A stretch of 20,179 nt of DNA from CAYWNK01 sp047639615 (lineage in GTDB: Bacteria > Planctomycetota > UBA1135 > GCA-002686595), in assembly GCA_047639615.1 (NCBI GenBank), contig JBLIOL010000064.1, forward strand, positions 1 through 20,179, read 5' to 3'. Each line of letters begins with the position of its first letter. The first letter of the stretch is position 1. The notes below the pieces were generated by a model that had not been told where the DNA came from, made no database searches, and worked only from the letters and a program-made list of their open reading frames with translations. Shown here piece after piece: positions 14,164 to 20,179 of this stretch. The translations under genes were made by a program, and so were the position numbers.

Positions 14164-15453
14164 CTAGGCGAAGGGAGTTACGCCCGGAACGGCGATTTCC
14201 ACAGCAGGGGCGTCGCCCCACTCGTAGGCCTTGGGTGTCAGGTCCACCGTGGAATTGAGCACCTGCTCGCGCGTCAGGCTCTTGCCCGTATAGGCCGAGA
14301 GGCGCCCCATGAGCGCCATCAGCGTGGACTCGATCATGTAGTTCGAGTTGTCGATGCGCTCGCCATTGCGCAGGGCTTCGAAGAGCACGTTGTGTTCGTT
14401 CTGGTACATGTCGTCGGGCTCGTCGCTGCGATGGCGCCAACGCTTGCCCTCGATGGGTGTGATCGTGCGGCGCTGCATCTCGGCCGTGCCCTTGGTGCCG
14501 ACGATGTAGTCCGACACATCGGAATCCGCACCGACCCACTGACGGCAGGAAGCGAAGCCGCGCGTGCCGTCCTCCCACTCGTAGACGGTCTGGAAGTGGT
14601 CGAAGACATCGCCGTACTTCTCGTCCGTGCGCACGGAGCGACCGCCACTAGCGGTGGCCTTGACCGGGTACTTGTCGCCCATGGCCCAGGCCAATTTGTC
14701 CAGGCTGTGGATGTGCTGCTCGGCGATGTGATCGCCCGAGAGCCAGCTAAAGTAGAGCCAGTTGCGCATCTGGTACTCCATGTCACTCCACTCCGGCTTG
14801 TGGCCACGGTGCCACAGTCCGCCGGTGTTGTAGGTGCATTGCATGCTGCGGATATCGCCGATCTCGCCGCCATGAATACGGTCAACCAGGGCTTGCTTAC
14901 CGAACTCATAGCGGTAGCAGAGCCCCGAAAGAATCGAGAGCCCCTTCTCCGCCGCCTTGTCGCACGCGGCGCGCATACGGCGCAGGCCCGGACCATCCGT
15001 GGCCACGGGCTTCTCCACGAAGCAGTGCACGTCATGCTCGACCGCATATTCCACGTGCAGCGGACGGAAGTGCGGCGAAGTGGTCAGTAGCACCACGTCC
15101 ACCTGCTCGATCACCTTCTTATAGGCGTCGAAGCCCACGTACTTGCGCTCCTCGGGCACATCCACCCGGTCGGCCACATCGGGCGTAGCCAAGAGCTGCT
15201 CATGACGGGCGTTGAGCTGGTCAGCGAAGACATCACCCAGTGCCACAAGCTTTACGTTGGGGTCAGCCCGGAGTGCCTGAACCGCCGCTCCGCCACCGCG
15301 GCCGCCGCAGCCGACCAGTCCGACTCGAATCATCTCACGCCCCCCAGCTGGCTGCTTGGCACCTATGGCGCAGGCGGAAAGGGAGCCAAGGGTGGCAGCA
15401 CCGGTAACACGGAGGACTTGACGGCGGGAAGTACGGCTCTTGAACGGACGCAT
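14164..15453 (-). CDS. Tat-exported Gfo/Idh/MocA family oxidoreductase with a lipobox
   Basis: An NAD(P)-dependent oxidoreductase that acts outside the cytoplasm with its cofactor bound before export. Residues 9-15 are SRRQVLR, a twin-arginine motif. The hydrophobic segment ends in LSAC (25-28), a good lipobox, so this may be a Tat lipoprotein. The Rossmann motif is GCGGRG (48-53); EKP (147-149) holds the conserved Lys; the C-terminal domain carries MEYQMRNW and GDHIAEQHIHSLD. Length (429) is normal for the Tat-exported planctomycete group. It is clearly paralogous by eye to the protein at 16725-18032, sharing the PEER-GFDAY, EKPVATD, MEYQMRNW and EQHIH segments. It leads a two-gene operon with the sulfatase and is divergent from the SUMF1 operon. 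Substrate unknown; a sugar or glycoside is likely from the family and context. Confidence 0.93.
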   Translation of the reverse strand: MRPFKSRTSRRQVLRVTGAATLGSLSACAIGAKQPAGGREMIRVGLVGCGGRGGGAAVQALRADPNVKLVALGDVFADQLNARHEQLLATPDVADRVDVPEERKYVGFDAYKKVIEQVDVVLLTTSPHFRPLHVEYAVEHDVHCFVEKPVATDGPGLRRMRAACDKAAEKGLSILSGLCYRYEFGKQALVDRIHGGEIGDIRSMQCTYNTGGLWHRGHKPEWSDMEYQMRNWLYFSWLSGDHIAEQHIHSLDKLAWAMGDKYPVKATASGGRSVRTDEKYGDVFDHFQTVYEWEDGTRGFASCRQWVGADSDVSDYIVGTKGTAEMQRRTITPIEGKRWRHRSDEPDDMYQNEHNVLFEALRNGERIDNSNYMIESTLMALMGRLSAYTGKSLTREQVLNSTVDLTPKAYEWGDAPAVEIAVPGVTPFA

Positions 15454-15561
15454 ATGTTCTGGGGTGGAGTAGTTTCGATCGTGTGCTGCACGTTATAACA
15501 GGCAATCGCCCCACCCTGCCCAGCTGATTATCAGATGGGTGGACCTATCCCCGACTCCCGT
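15454..15561. promoter_or_regulatory. Shared divergent promoter region
   Basis: About 108 bp separate the start codons of the two divergent operons. It contains TTATAA (15493-15498), a palindromic AT-rich patch that can serve as -10 in either direction. On the plus strand TATAAC at 15494-15499 is preceded by TTTCGA at 15-nt spacing, a poor -35. Exact promoters cannot be fixed by reading alone, but both operons must start transcription here. Confidence 0.4.
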
Positions 15562-16689
15562 ATGAACACCGTCCGTCGCGCTTCCAGCCTAATGCTGGGT
15601 TGCCTGATCCTCCCCTCCTTCGGGTTCCCGAGCCAGGACCCCAGTCCGGGCACCAACGCTCGCTTCCCCGAAGCCCCAGATGGCCCTCCGCCGGTGGTCG
15701 AACTGGAGGCCGCCAGTGCCGAGGATCAGGCCTCCATGCAGGCCTACTCCGAGAGCATTAGCGGCTCGGATGCCAGCGTGAGCATGACCCCCATCCCCGC
15801 CGGCAGCTTCCTGCTGGGCAGCCCTGAGGGCGAGTCCGAGCGCAAGTCAGCCGAAGGCCCGCAGGTGGAGGTCAACATCTCGGCCTTCTGGATCGGCACG
15901 CACGAGCTCAGCTGGGAGGCCTACTCCGTCTTCCAACACAGCCTCGACGTGGAGCTGCGCCGCCGTGAGGAGCGCCCCGCCACGCCGCAGGATGCCTGGG
16001 CCGACGCGGTCAGCCGCCCGACCCCGCCCTATGTCCCCATGGACTTCGGCATGGGCAAGAAGGACCGGCCGGCCATCTGCATGACGCAGTTCGCGGCCAA
16101 GCAATTCACCAAGTGGCTCAGCATGAAGACCGGCCGCTTCTATCGCTTGCCCACGGAAGCCGAGTGGGAATACGCCTGCCGCGCGGGCGGCAAGAGCGCC
16201 TACTCCTTTGCAGGCGGCGAAGACGCCATCGACGACAACGCCTGGTACTTCGATAACGCCGACGACGAGTACCGCGCCATGGGCAGCCTTCCGGCTAACG
16301 CTTGGGGCCTCTACGATATGCATGGCAACGTCACCGAGTGGTGCCTCGATGCCTACGACAAGGACTTCTACGCCAGCCTCAAGGCCGGCGCGAAGGACCC
16401 CATCAACTGGCCCACGAAGCTCTTCCCGCGCGCCGTGCGCGGTGGTTCCTGGGACGACGACCCCGACGCCCTGCGCAGCGCCGCACGGCGCGGCTCCAAG
16501 TCCGGCTGGAAGGTCCAAGACCCGCAACTCCCCAAGAGCATCTGGTACCACACCGACGCTCAATTCCTCGGCTTCCGCGTCGTCCGCCCCCTCGTGCAGC
16601 CCTCTCTCGAAGAGATGGCGCGCTACTGGGAAGCCGACTTGGAATCCATCCGCAGCATCCAATTCAAACAACGCCAGGGCGAGCGCTAA
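15562..16689 (+). CDS. SUMF1/FGE-fold protein lacking the formylglycine-generating cysteines
   Basis: Numbered from an ATG at 15535 (384 residues); the ATG at 15562 (residue 10) gives the better signal peptide (MNTVRRASSLMLGCLILPSF) and is used here. The sulfatase-modifying-factor fold spans about 82-352: IPAGSFLLGSPEGE, YRLPTEAEWEYACRAG (203-218), LYDMHGNVTEWC (259-270), RGGSW (302-306), RSAARR (314-319) and GFRVVR (346-351). In true aerobic FGEs two Cys lie just before and within the R-C-A-A-R segment; here that stretch reads DDDPDALRSAARR, with Ser in place of the second Cys and none at the first. It therefore should not make formylglycine and is better seen as a secreted SUMF1-fold binding protein or an enzyme of other chemistry. 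It heads a three-gene operon, 35 bp before the next start. Confidence 0.88.
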   Translation: MNTVRRASSLMLGCLILPSFGFPSQDPSPGTNARFPEAPDGPPPVVELEAASAEDQASMQAYSESISGSDASVSMTPIPAGSFLLGSPEGESERKSAEGPQVEVNISAFWIGTHELSWEAYSVFQHSLDVELRRREERPATPQDAWADAVSRPTPPYVPMDFGMGKKDRPAICMTQFAAKQFTKWLSMKTGRFYRLPTEAEWEYACRAGGKSAYSFAGGEDAIDDNAWYFDNADDEYRAMGSLPANAWGLYDMHGNVTEWCLDAYDKDFYASLKAGAKDPINWPTKLFPRAVRGGSWDDDPDALRSAARRGSKSGWKVQDPQLPKSIWYHTDAQFLGFRVVRPLVQPSLEEMARYWEADLESIRSIQFKQRQGER

Positions 16690-16724
16690 GCGCACCGCCT
16701 CCCCACCCAATCCCGCTCCTAAAC

Positions 16725-18032
16725 ATGACCAACTCCAGCACCCGCCGGCAGATGCTCGGCGCCTCCAGCGCGGCCCTCGCGAGCGCCGCCCTCACCAGCC
16801 CCAGCGCCCTAGCCAGCGCGCCGATCTTCCGCGCCCGCTCCCACGGCGACGCGCCCCTACGCATCGCCCTCGTGGGCTGCGGCGGCCGCGGCACAGGCGC
16901 CGCTAGCCAGGCCCTATCCACCGCCGGCGACGTCAAGCTCGTGGCAATGGCGGATGCTTTTGGGGATCGCCTGCAGGGCTCCGTGAATCAACTCGCCAAG
17001 AACCACGCGGAGCGCATGGACGTGCCGGAAGAGCGCCGTTTCACGGGCTTCGACGCCTACGAGAAGGCCATCGCATGCGACGTGGACGTGGTCATCCTGG
17101 CCACGCCCCCCGGCTTCCGCCCGATGCACTTCGCGCACGCGGTCGCGAACAACAAGCACGTGTTCATGGAGAAGCCCGTGGCCACGGATGCCGGCGGAAT
17201 CCGCACCGTGCTCGCCGCCGCGCAGGTCGCCAAGGACAAGAACCTGAAGGTCGGCGTGGGCCTCCAACGCCACCACCAGCAACGCTACATCGAAGGCATC
17301 AAGCGCGTGCAAGACGGCGCTATCGGTGAGGTCAACTTCATGCGCGCCTACTGGAACTCCGGTGGAGTCTGGGTGCGCGAACGCCAGCCCGGCCAAACCG
17401 AAATGGAGTACCAAATGCGCAACTGGTACTACTTCAACTGGCTCTGCGGCGATCACATCACCGAGCAGCACATCCACAACTTGGACGTCTGCAACTGGCT
17501 CAAAGGTGGCCCGCCCGTCTCCGCACGCGGCATGGGTGGCCGCCAGGTGCGCACCGGCATGGACCACGGCGAGATCTTCGACCATCACGTGGTCGAGTAC
17601 ACCTACGCCGACGGCAGCGTCATGCACTCCGAGTGTCGCCACCAAAAGGGCACCTGGTCCAGCGTCTCCGAGCATGCACACGGCAGCAAGGGCACGGCCA
17701 ACCTCTCGCGCGGCCGCATCGAAGGCCCGAACGAGTGGCGCTTCCGCGCCGATGAGGCCAACCCCTACCAAGTGGAGCACGACGACCTGTTCCGCGCCAT
17801 CCGCGAGGACATCGCCTACAACGAAGCCGAATACGGCGCCGCTTCGACCATGACCTCGATCCTAGGTCGCATGGCCACCTACTCCGGTCAGGACATTAAA
17901 TACGACGCGGCACTCGCCAGCACCAAGAGCATCATGCCCACCAGCTTCGGCTGGGATGCCACGCCGCCCACCGTCCCCGACGAGCACGGCCGCTACCCGA
18001 TCCCGACCCCCGGCCAAACGGAGGTCCTGTAA
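16725..18032 (+). CDS. Tat-exported Gfo/Idh/MocA family oxidoreductase (paralogue 2)
   Basis: The start at 16725 gives a 435-residue protein with a twin-arginine signal (STRRQMLGAS, Arg7-Arg8; Ala-rich hydrophobic part; cleavage near ALASA, residue 32). The frame stays open upstream to 16302, but that part overlaps the SUMF1 gene and looks non-coding. The Rossmann motif is GCGGRG (51-56) and EKP is at 149-151. The C-terminal domain carries MEYQMRNWYYFNW, GDHITEQHIHNLD and the GSKGT turn. Unlike paralogue 1 it has no lipobox and would be soluble in the periplasm. The segment after the Rossmann fold (GLQRHHQQRY) also differs from paralogue 1 (GLCYRYEFGK), suggesting a different substrate or step. 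Start spacing from the SUMF1 gene (35 bp) and direct adjacency to the b562-like gene indicate one operon. No Shine-Dalgarno site precedes the ATG. Confidence 0.94.
   Translation: MTNSSTRRQMLGASSAALASAALTSPSALASAPIFRARSHGDAPLRIALVGCGGRGTGAASQALSTAGDVKLVAMADAFGDRLQGSVNQLAKNHAERMDVPEERRFTGFDAYEKAIACDVDVVILATPPGFRPMHFAHAVANNKHVFMEKPVATDAGGIRTVLAAAQVAKDKNLKVGVGLQRHHQQRYIEGIKRVQDGAIGEVNFMRAYWNSGGVWVRERQPGQTEMEYQMRNWYYFNWLCGDHITEQHIHNLDVCNWLKGGPPVSARGMGGRQVRTGMDHGEIFDHHVVEYTYADGSVMHSECRHQKGTWSSVSEHAHGSKGTANLSRGRIEGPNEWRFRADEANPYQVEHDDLFRAIREDIAYNEAEYGAASTMTSILGRMATYSGQDIKYDAALASTKSIMPTSFGWDATPPTVPDEHGRYPIPTPGQTEVL
18020..18024 (+). promoter_or_regulatory. Strong ribosome binding site inside the end of the oxidoreductase gene
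   Basis: GGAGG lies 8 nt before the GTG at 18033. It is the best Shine-Dalgarno site in the window and fixes GTG, rather than the internal ATG at 18069, as the start of the cytochrome b562-like gene. Confidence 0.75.
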
Positions 18033-18494
18033 GTGCGCGCCTGGCTCCCCTTACTACTGCTGCTACCGATGCTCGGCTTCGGCCTAGCTCTCGCCTCACC
18101 CGCCGAGCCCGCGGCACAGGACCCCGAGCAGGCTGAAGAGGATCACGGTCCCCTCGAAGAGGCCATGCTCGAGGTCAAAGCCAGCATCCGCGCCCTGCGC
18201 CGCAGCCTGAAAAAGCCCGAGCAAGACGCCGCTAGTCTGACCAGCATCACGCGTCTCCAAAGCGCCATGGTGGAGGCCAAGGGCCAAGCTCCGCGTATGA
18301 CGGAGAGCTTGCCCGAAGACAAGCGCGCAGCTTTCGTAGTCGCCTACCGCAGCGAAATGCTCGAGCTCCTCGAAGCCAGCTTCGTGCTCGAGCGCGCCAT
18401 CCTGGCCAAGGACCGCGAGGCCGTAACCGCCGCTTTCGCTGGCATGCGCGGCCTCGAAGACCCGGCCCACGAGCGCTTCATCGAAGACGAGTAG
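18033..18494 (+). CDS. Periplasmic cytochrome b562-like four-helix protein
   Basis: The 153-residue protein has a signal peptide (LPLLLLLPMLGFGLALA, cleavage near residue 21-26), an acidic linker and an all-helical domain (~40-150). E. coli cytochrome b562 binds heme b through Met7 in LEDNM and His102 near its C-terminus. Here LEEAM puts Met45 at the same place, and His146 in PAHERF matches the C-terminal His. A KAPP-like loop in the middle (KGQAPRM) also fits the family. Heme binding is therefore likely, though sequence identity is low and some members of the superfamily lack heme. The GTG start follows the previous stop codon directly and has a strong ribosome binding site, implying tight co-expression with the Tat-exported oxidoreductase. 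It could carry electrons from, or sense the redox state of, that enzyme; this is inference. Confidence 0.66.
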   Translation: MRAWLPLLLLLPMLGFGLALASPAEPAAQDPEQAEEDHGPLEEAMLEVKASIRALRRSLKKPEQDAASLTSITRLQSAMVEAKGQAPRMTESLPEDKRAAFVVAYRSEMLELLEASFVLERAILAKDREAVTAAFAGMRGLEDPAHERFIEDE

Positions 18495-18518
18495 GCCACA
18501 GGCGCAATAGTAGCGAAC

Positions 18519-18552
18519 AGGGCAAGGCGGGCAGATTTGCCCGCCTTGCCCT
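18519..18552 (+). terminator. Intrinsic terminator of the SUMF1/oxidoreductase/b562 operon
   Basis: AGGGCAAGGCGGGCA (18519-18533) and TGCCCGCCTTGCCCT (18538-18552) form a perfect 15-bp stem with a GATT loop. ATTCTT follows on the plus strand. The stem starts 24 nt after the b562-like stop codon. Confidence 0.85.
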
Positions 18553-18784
18553 ATTCTTAGAACTAGATAAAACGCGGCGCTGAGCTGCGCGTGTAGCCAA
18601 CCATGGACGCCTCGGAACCCAGGCAGGCTTCGACACCCCCATACCGGGTCAGCGCAACTGCTCCGTGCAGCTCCAGCCCCAGTAGCGCCGGCCCCGTACA
18701 CAATTCCTTAGATCATGGAAACGCCAGCGCCCCCAGAACACTGATACCCACATAGCCCGGTCTATCCCAACCTATCAGCACCCC
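18553..18784. other. Intergenic region before the FG-GAP gene
   Basis: I see no gene, RNA gene or repeat here. The odd palindrome TTCTTAGAA (about 18554-18562) and GATAAAA just after it could belong to a promoter for the gene at 18785, but no convincing -35/-10 pair can be assigned. No Shine-Dalgarno site precedes the ATG at 18785. Confidence 0.45.
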
Positions 18785-20179
18785 ATGAAGCACCTCCTCA
18801 TATCCATCGGCGCCGTCACTCTGCTCGTGAGCTCAGCCAGCGCGCAGATCGACACCCTCCACAAGGCGCACAAGCCGAGCACCAGTCAGTCGGGCTGGGG
18901 TGACTCTGTCACGCCAGCCGGAGACCTGGATGGGGATGGCGTCACGGACATAATCGTTGGGAGCTTCGGCCATGGGCTGAGCACAGCCGCATCGGTCCAT
19001 TCCGGTGCCAGCGGCGATCTGCTCTACGAGCTGAACACCCCCTTCCTTCCCATCTGGTGGAGCGACGGCATCGTGGTCATCGATGACGAGGACGGCGACG
19101 GTGTGGCAGAGATCGTCCTAGTCGCCGCACAATCAGGTGATTCGAACTCTCCCAACGGGATCCTGCGCGTGTACTCCGGAGCCGATGGCAGCCTCCTACG
19201 TCACGTGCCCGTGGAAGCCGGCGTCTCGATCCCGGGGCACTCGCAAGGCGGTAGCATCAACCTTGGAGACATCGACGGGGACGGCAGCGCCGACATTCTC
19301 TGCCGCGCCTCCAGCTCCCTCGGCACGTACCTACCGTGCGCCATCTCGAGCAGCACCGGGGCGCTCATCCATGCGGCCATCCCGAGCGCCGGAGGGACGG
19401 TCACCGGCGACCTGGTGGTCTCGATGGACGACCATGATGGCGACGGATTCGCTGACTTTGCAGTCCCGGTCATACAGGACTGGCGTACCCGCATCGACAT
19501 CTTCTCCGCCGCAACCGGCGCCCTGATCAGGGAGTTGCGCCCGGCCTCGGGGCTGCCTTTCATGGCCAACGGTGAGCCCGCAATCAGCATCGCCGACCTA
19601 GACGGCGATGGCTTGCGCGACCTCGCCATTGGCTCGGGCGTGCTCTTTAGCGGCCGTTTACTACTGATCTCCAGCGCCGACGCTAGCGAACTCACGGACT
19701 GGTCCTGCGATTCAGCCTCGGCTACCTGCGTGGGTGCACGTGTTATCGAAGTCCCAGACATCTCGGGGGATGGTCACCCGGATCTCATCTCCCTCGGCGC
19801 ACCGTTCACCTTCAGTGACCCGCGCAACTTCTTCGGGCTCGACCCCGTCAGCGGAGAGGTGCTCTTTGAGCAAAGCAACCCCGACGGCTGTGCGACCTAC
19901 TCCAGCGCCAAGCGCTTCATCAGCCTGCCTGATGTCGATGGCTTCGGTTTCCCGCTCCTAGCACTCTCCAGCTGCAGTCTCCCCGAGATTCATTTCCAGC
20001 GCGTGATGCCCGACATAGGCACGCGCGTCTGCGCCAGCACCCCCAACTCATCGGGCTACCCCGCCGTTCTCGATGTGCACGGCACGAGCAGCCAGGGCTC
20101 AGACTCGCTCTTCCTGCGCGTGGCGCATGCCGCACCCTCCCAGGCACTCTTCTTCGTCTACGGCAGCCAAGCTGCGCAG
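18785..20179 (+). CDS. Secreted seven-bladed FG-GAP/integrin-α-like β-propeller protein, 3' end cut off
   Basis: The frame runs without a stop from the ATG to the right edge (465 codons visible). The signal peptide is MKHLLISIGAVTLLVSSASA. Calcium-loop motifs of the form DxDGDGxxD recur at residues 47, 101, 162, 216, 271, 325 and 383, a spacing of 54-61 residues, which is a complete seven-bladed propeller. The first copy is preceded by the classic GWGDSV...AGDLDGDG arrangement. Blade six has Ser for the second Asp (DISGDG), and blade seven is degenerate (DVDGFGF) and may not bind calcium. After the propeller (~410 on) comes a Cys-containing segment, VCASTPNSSGYPA, and a β-rich tail with LFFVYG. 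Similar tails end many large secreted planctomycete proteins I recall, so it may be a cell-surface or sorting domain. Role: adhesion or matrix binding is likely; no enzyme motif is visible. Confidence 0.85.
   Translation, partial: MKHLLISIGAVTLLVSSASAQIDTLHKAHKPSTSQSGWGDSVTPAGDLDGDGVTDIIVGSFGHGLSTAASVHSGASGDLLYELNTPFLPIWWSDGIVVIDDEDGDGVAEIVLVAAQSGDSNSPNGILRVYSGADGSLLRHVPVEAGVSIPGHSQGGSINLGDIDGDGSADILCRASSSLGTYLPCAISSSTGALIHAAIPSAGGTVTGDLVVSMDDHDGDGFADFAVPVIQDWRTRIDIFSAATGALIRELRPASGLPFMANGEPAISIADLDGDGLRDLAIGSGVLFSGRLLLISSADASELTDWSCDSASATCVGARVIEVPDISGDGHPDLISLGAPFTFSDPRNFFGLDPVSGEVLFEQSNPDGCATYSSAKRFISLPDVDGFGFPLLALSSCSLPEIHFQRVMPDIGTRVCASTPNSSGYPAVLDVHGTSSQGSDSLFLRVAHAAPSQALFFVYGSQAAQ

Noticed and set aside
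16302..16724. Upstream extension of the second oxidoreductase reading frame
   Set aside because: It overlaps the SUMF1 gene in another frame; the Tat signal begins exactly at the ATG at 16725.
15847..17780. Long minus-strand reading frames opposite the SUMF1 and oxidoreductase genes
   Set aside because: They are antisense to well-supported genes, with no recognisable domains.

Overview
The window is GC-rich and gene-dense, and it suggests a marine member of the Planctomycetota, probably a deep-branching lineage. The reasons are a Cys-type sulfatase beside two Tat-exported Gfo/Idh/MocA oxidoreductases, a SUMF1-fold protein, a cytochrome b562-like protein, very large secreted multidomain proteins, an integrin-type FG-GAP propeller, and mostly absent Shine-Dalgarno sites. 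This assignment is inference; no rRNA or tRNA gene is visible.

Layout from left to right. (1) 3-1205 (+) is the 3' part of a BatD-like membrane protein. It converges on a group II PLP-dependent decarboxylase, 1364-2788 (-). (2) 3051-5738 (-) is a DEAD-box RNA helicase of CsdA/DeaD type with an acidic N-terminal tail, a DEGD motif II, a DbpA-type RNA-binding domain and a long Gly/Arg/Tyr repeat tail. Its upstream DNA holds several hairpins. (3) 6114-8570 (+) is a large lipoprotein with fibronectin-like and jelly-roll domains. It is followed by 8656-10746 (+), a secreted reprolysin-like metallopeptidase homologue whose zinc motif reads HTLGH in place of HExxH. (4) glnS, 10821-12533 (-), lies between two inverted-repeat elements: a 60-bp palindrome at 10755-10814 and a 166-bp fold-back at 12574-12739 that looks like a MITE.

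(5) 12748-18494 is a divergent cluster for extracytoplasmic metabolism. Leftward run a Tat/lipobox Gfo/Idh/MocA protein (14164-15453) and a sulfatase (12748-14151), 12 bp apart. Rightward run a SUMF1-fold protein (15562-16689), a second Tat-exported Gfo/Idh/MocA paralogue (16725-18032) and a cytochrome b562-like protein (18033-18494) that starts on the base after the preceding stop codon. A 15-bp perfect terminator hairpin closes this operon. The likely shared job is periplasmic modification of a sulfated or glycosylated substrate, with redox steps perhaps linked to the heme protein. The substrate is unknown. (6) 18785-20179 (+) is a secreted seven-bladed FG-GAP propeller protein that runs off the right edge.

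The points most worth following up are the divergent sulfatase/oxidoreductase/b562 cluster, the SUMF1 protein that lacks the catalytic cysteines next to a sulfatase that needs formylglycine, the Glu-less metallopeptidase, and the two palindromic elements around glnS.
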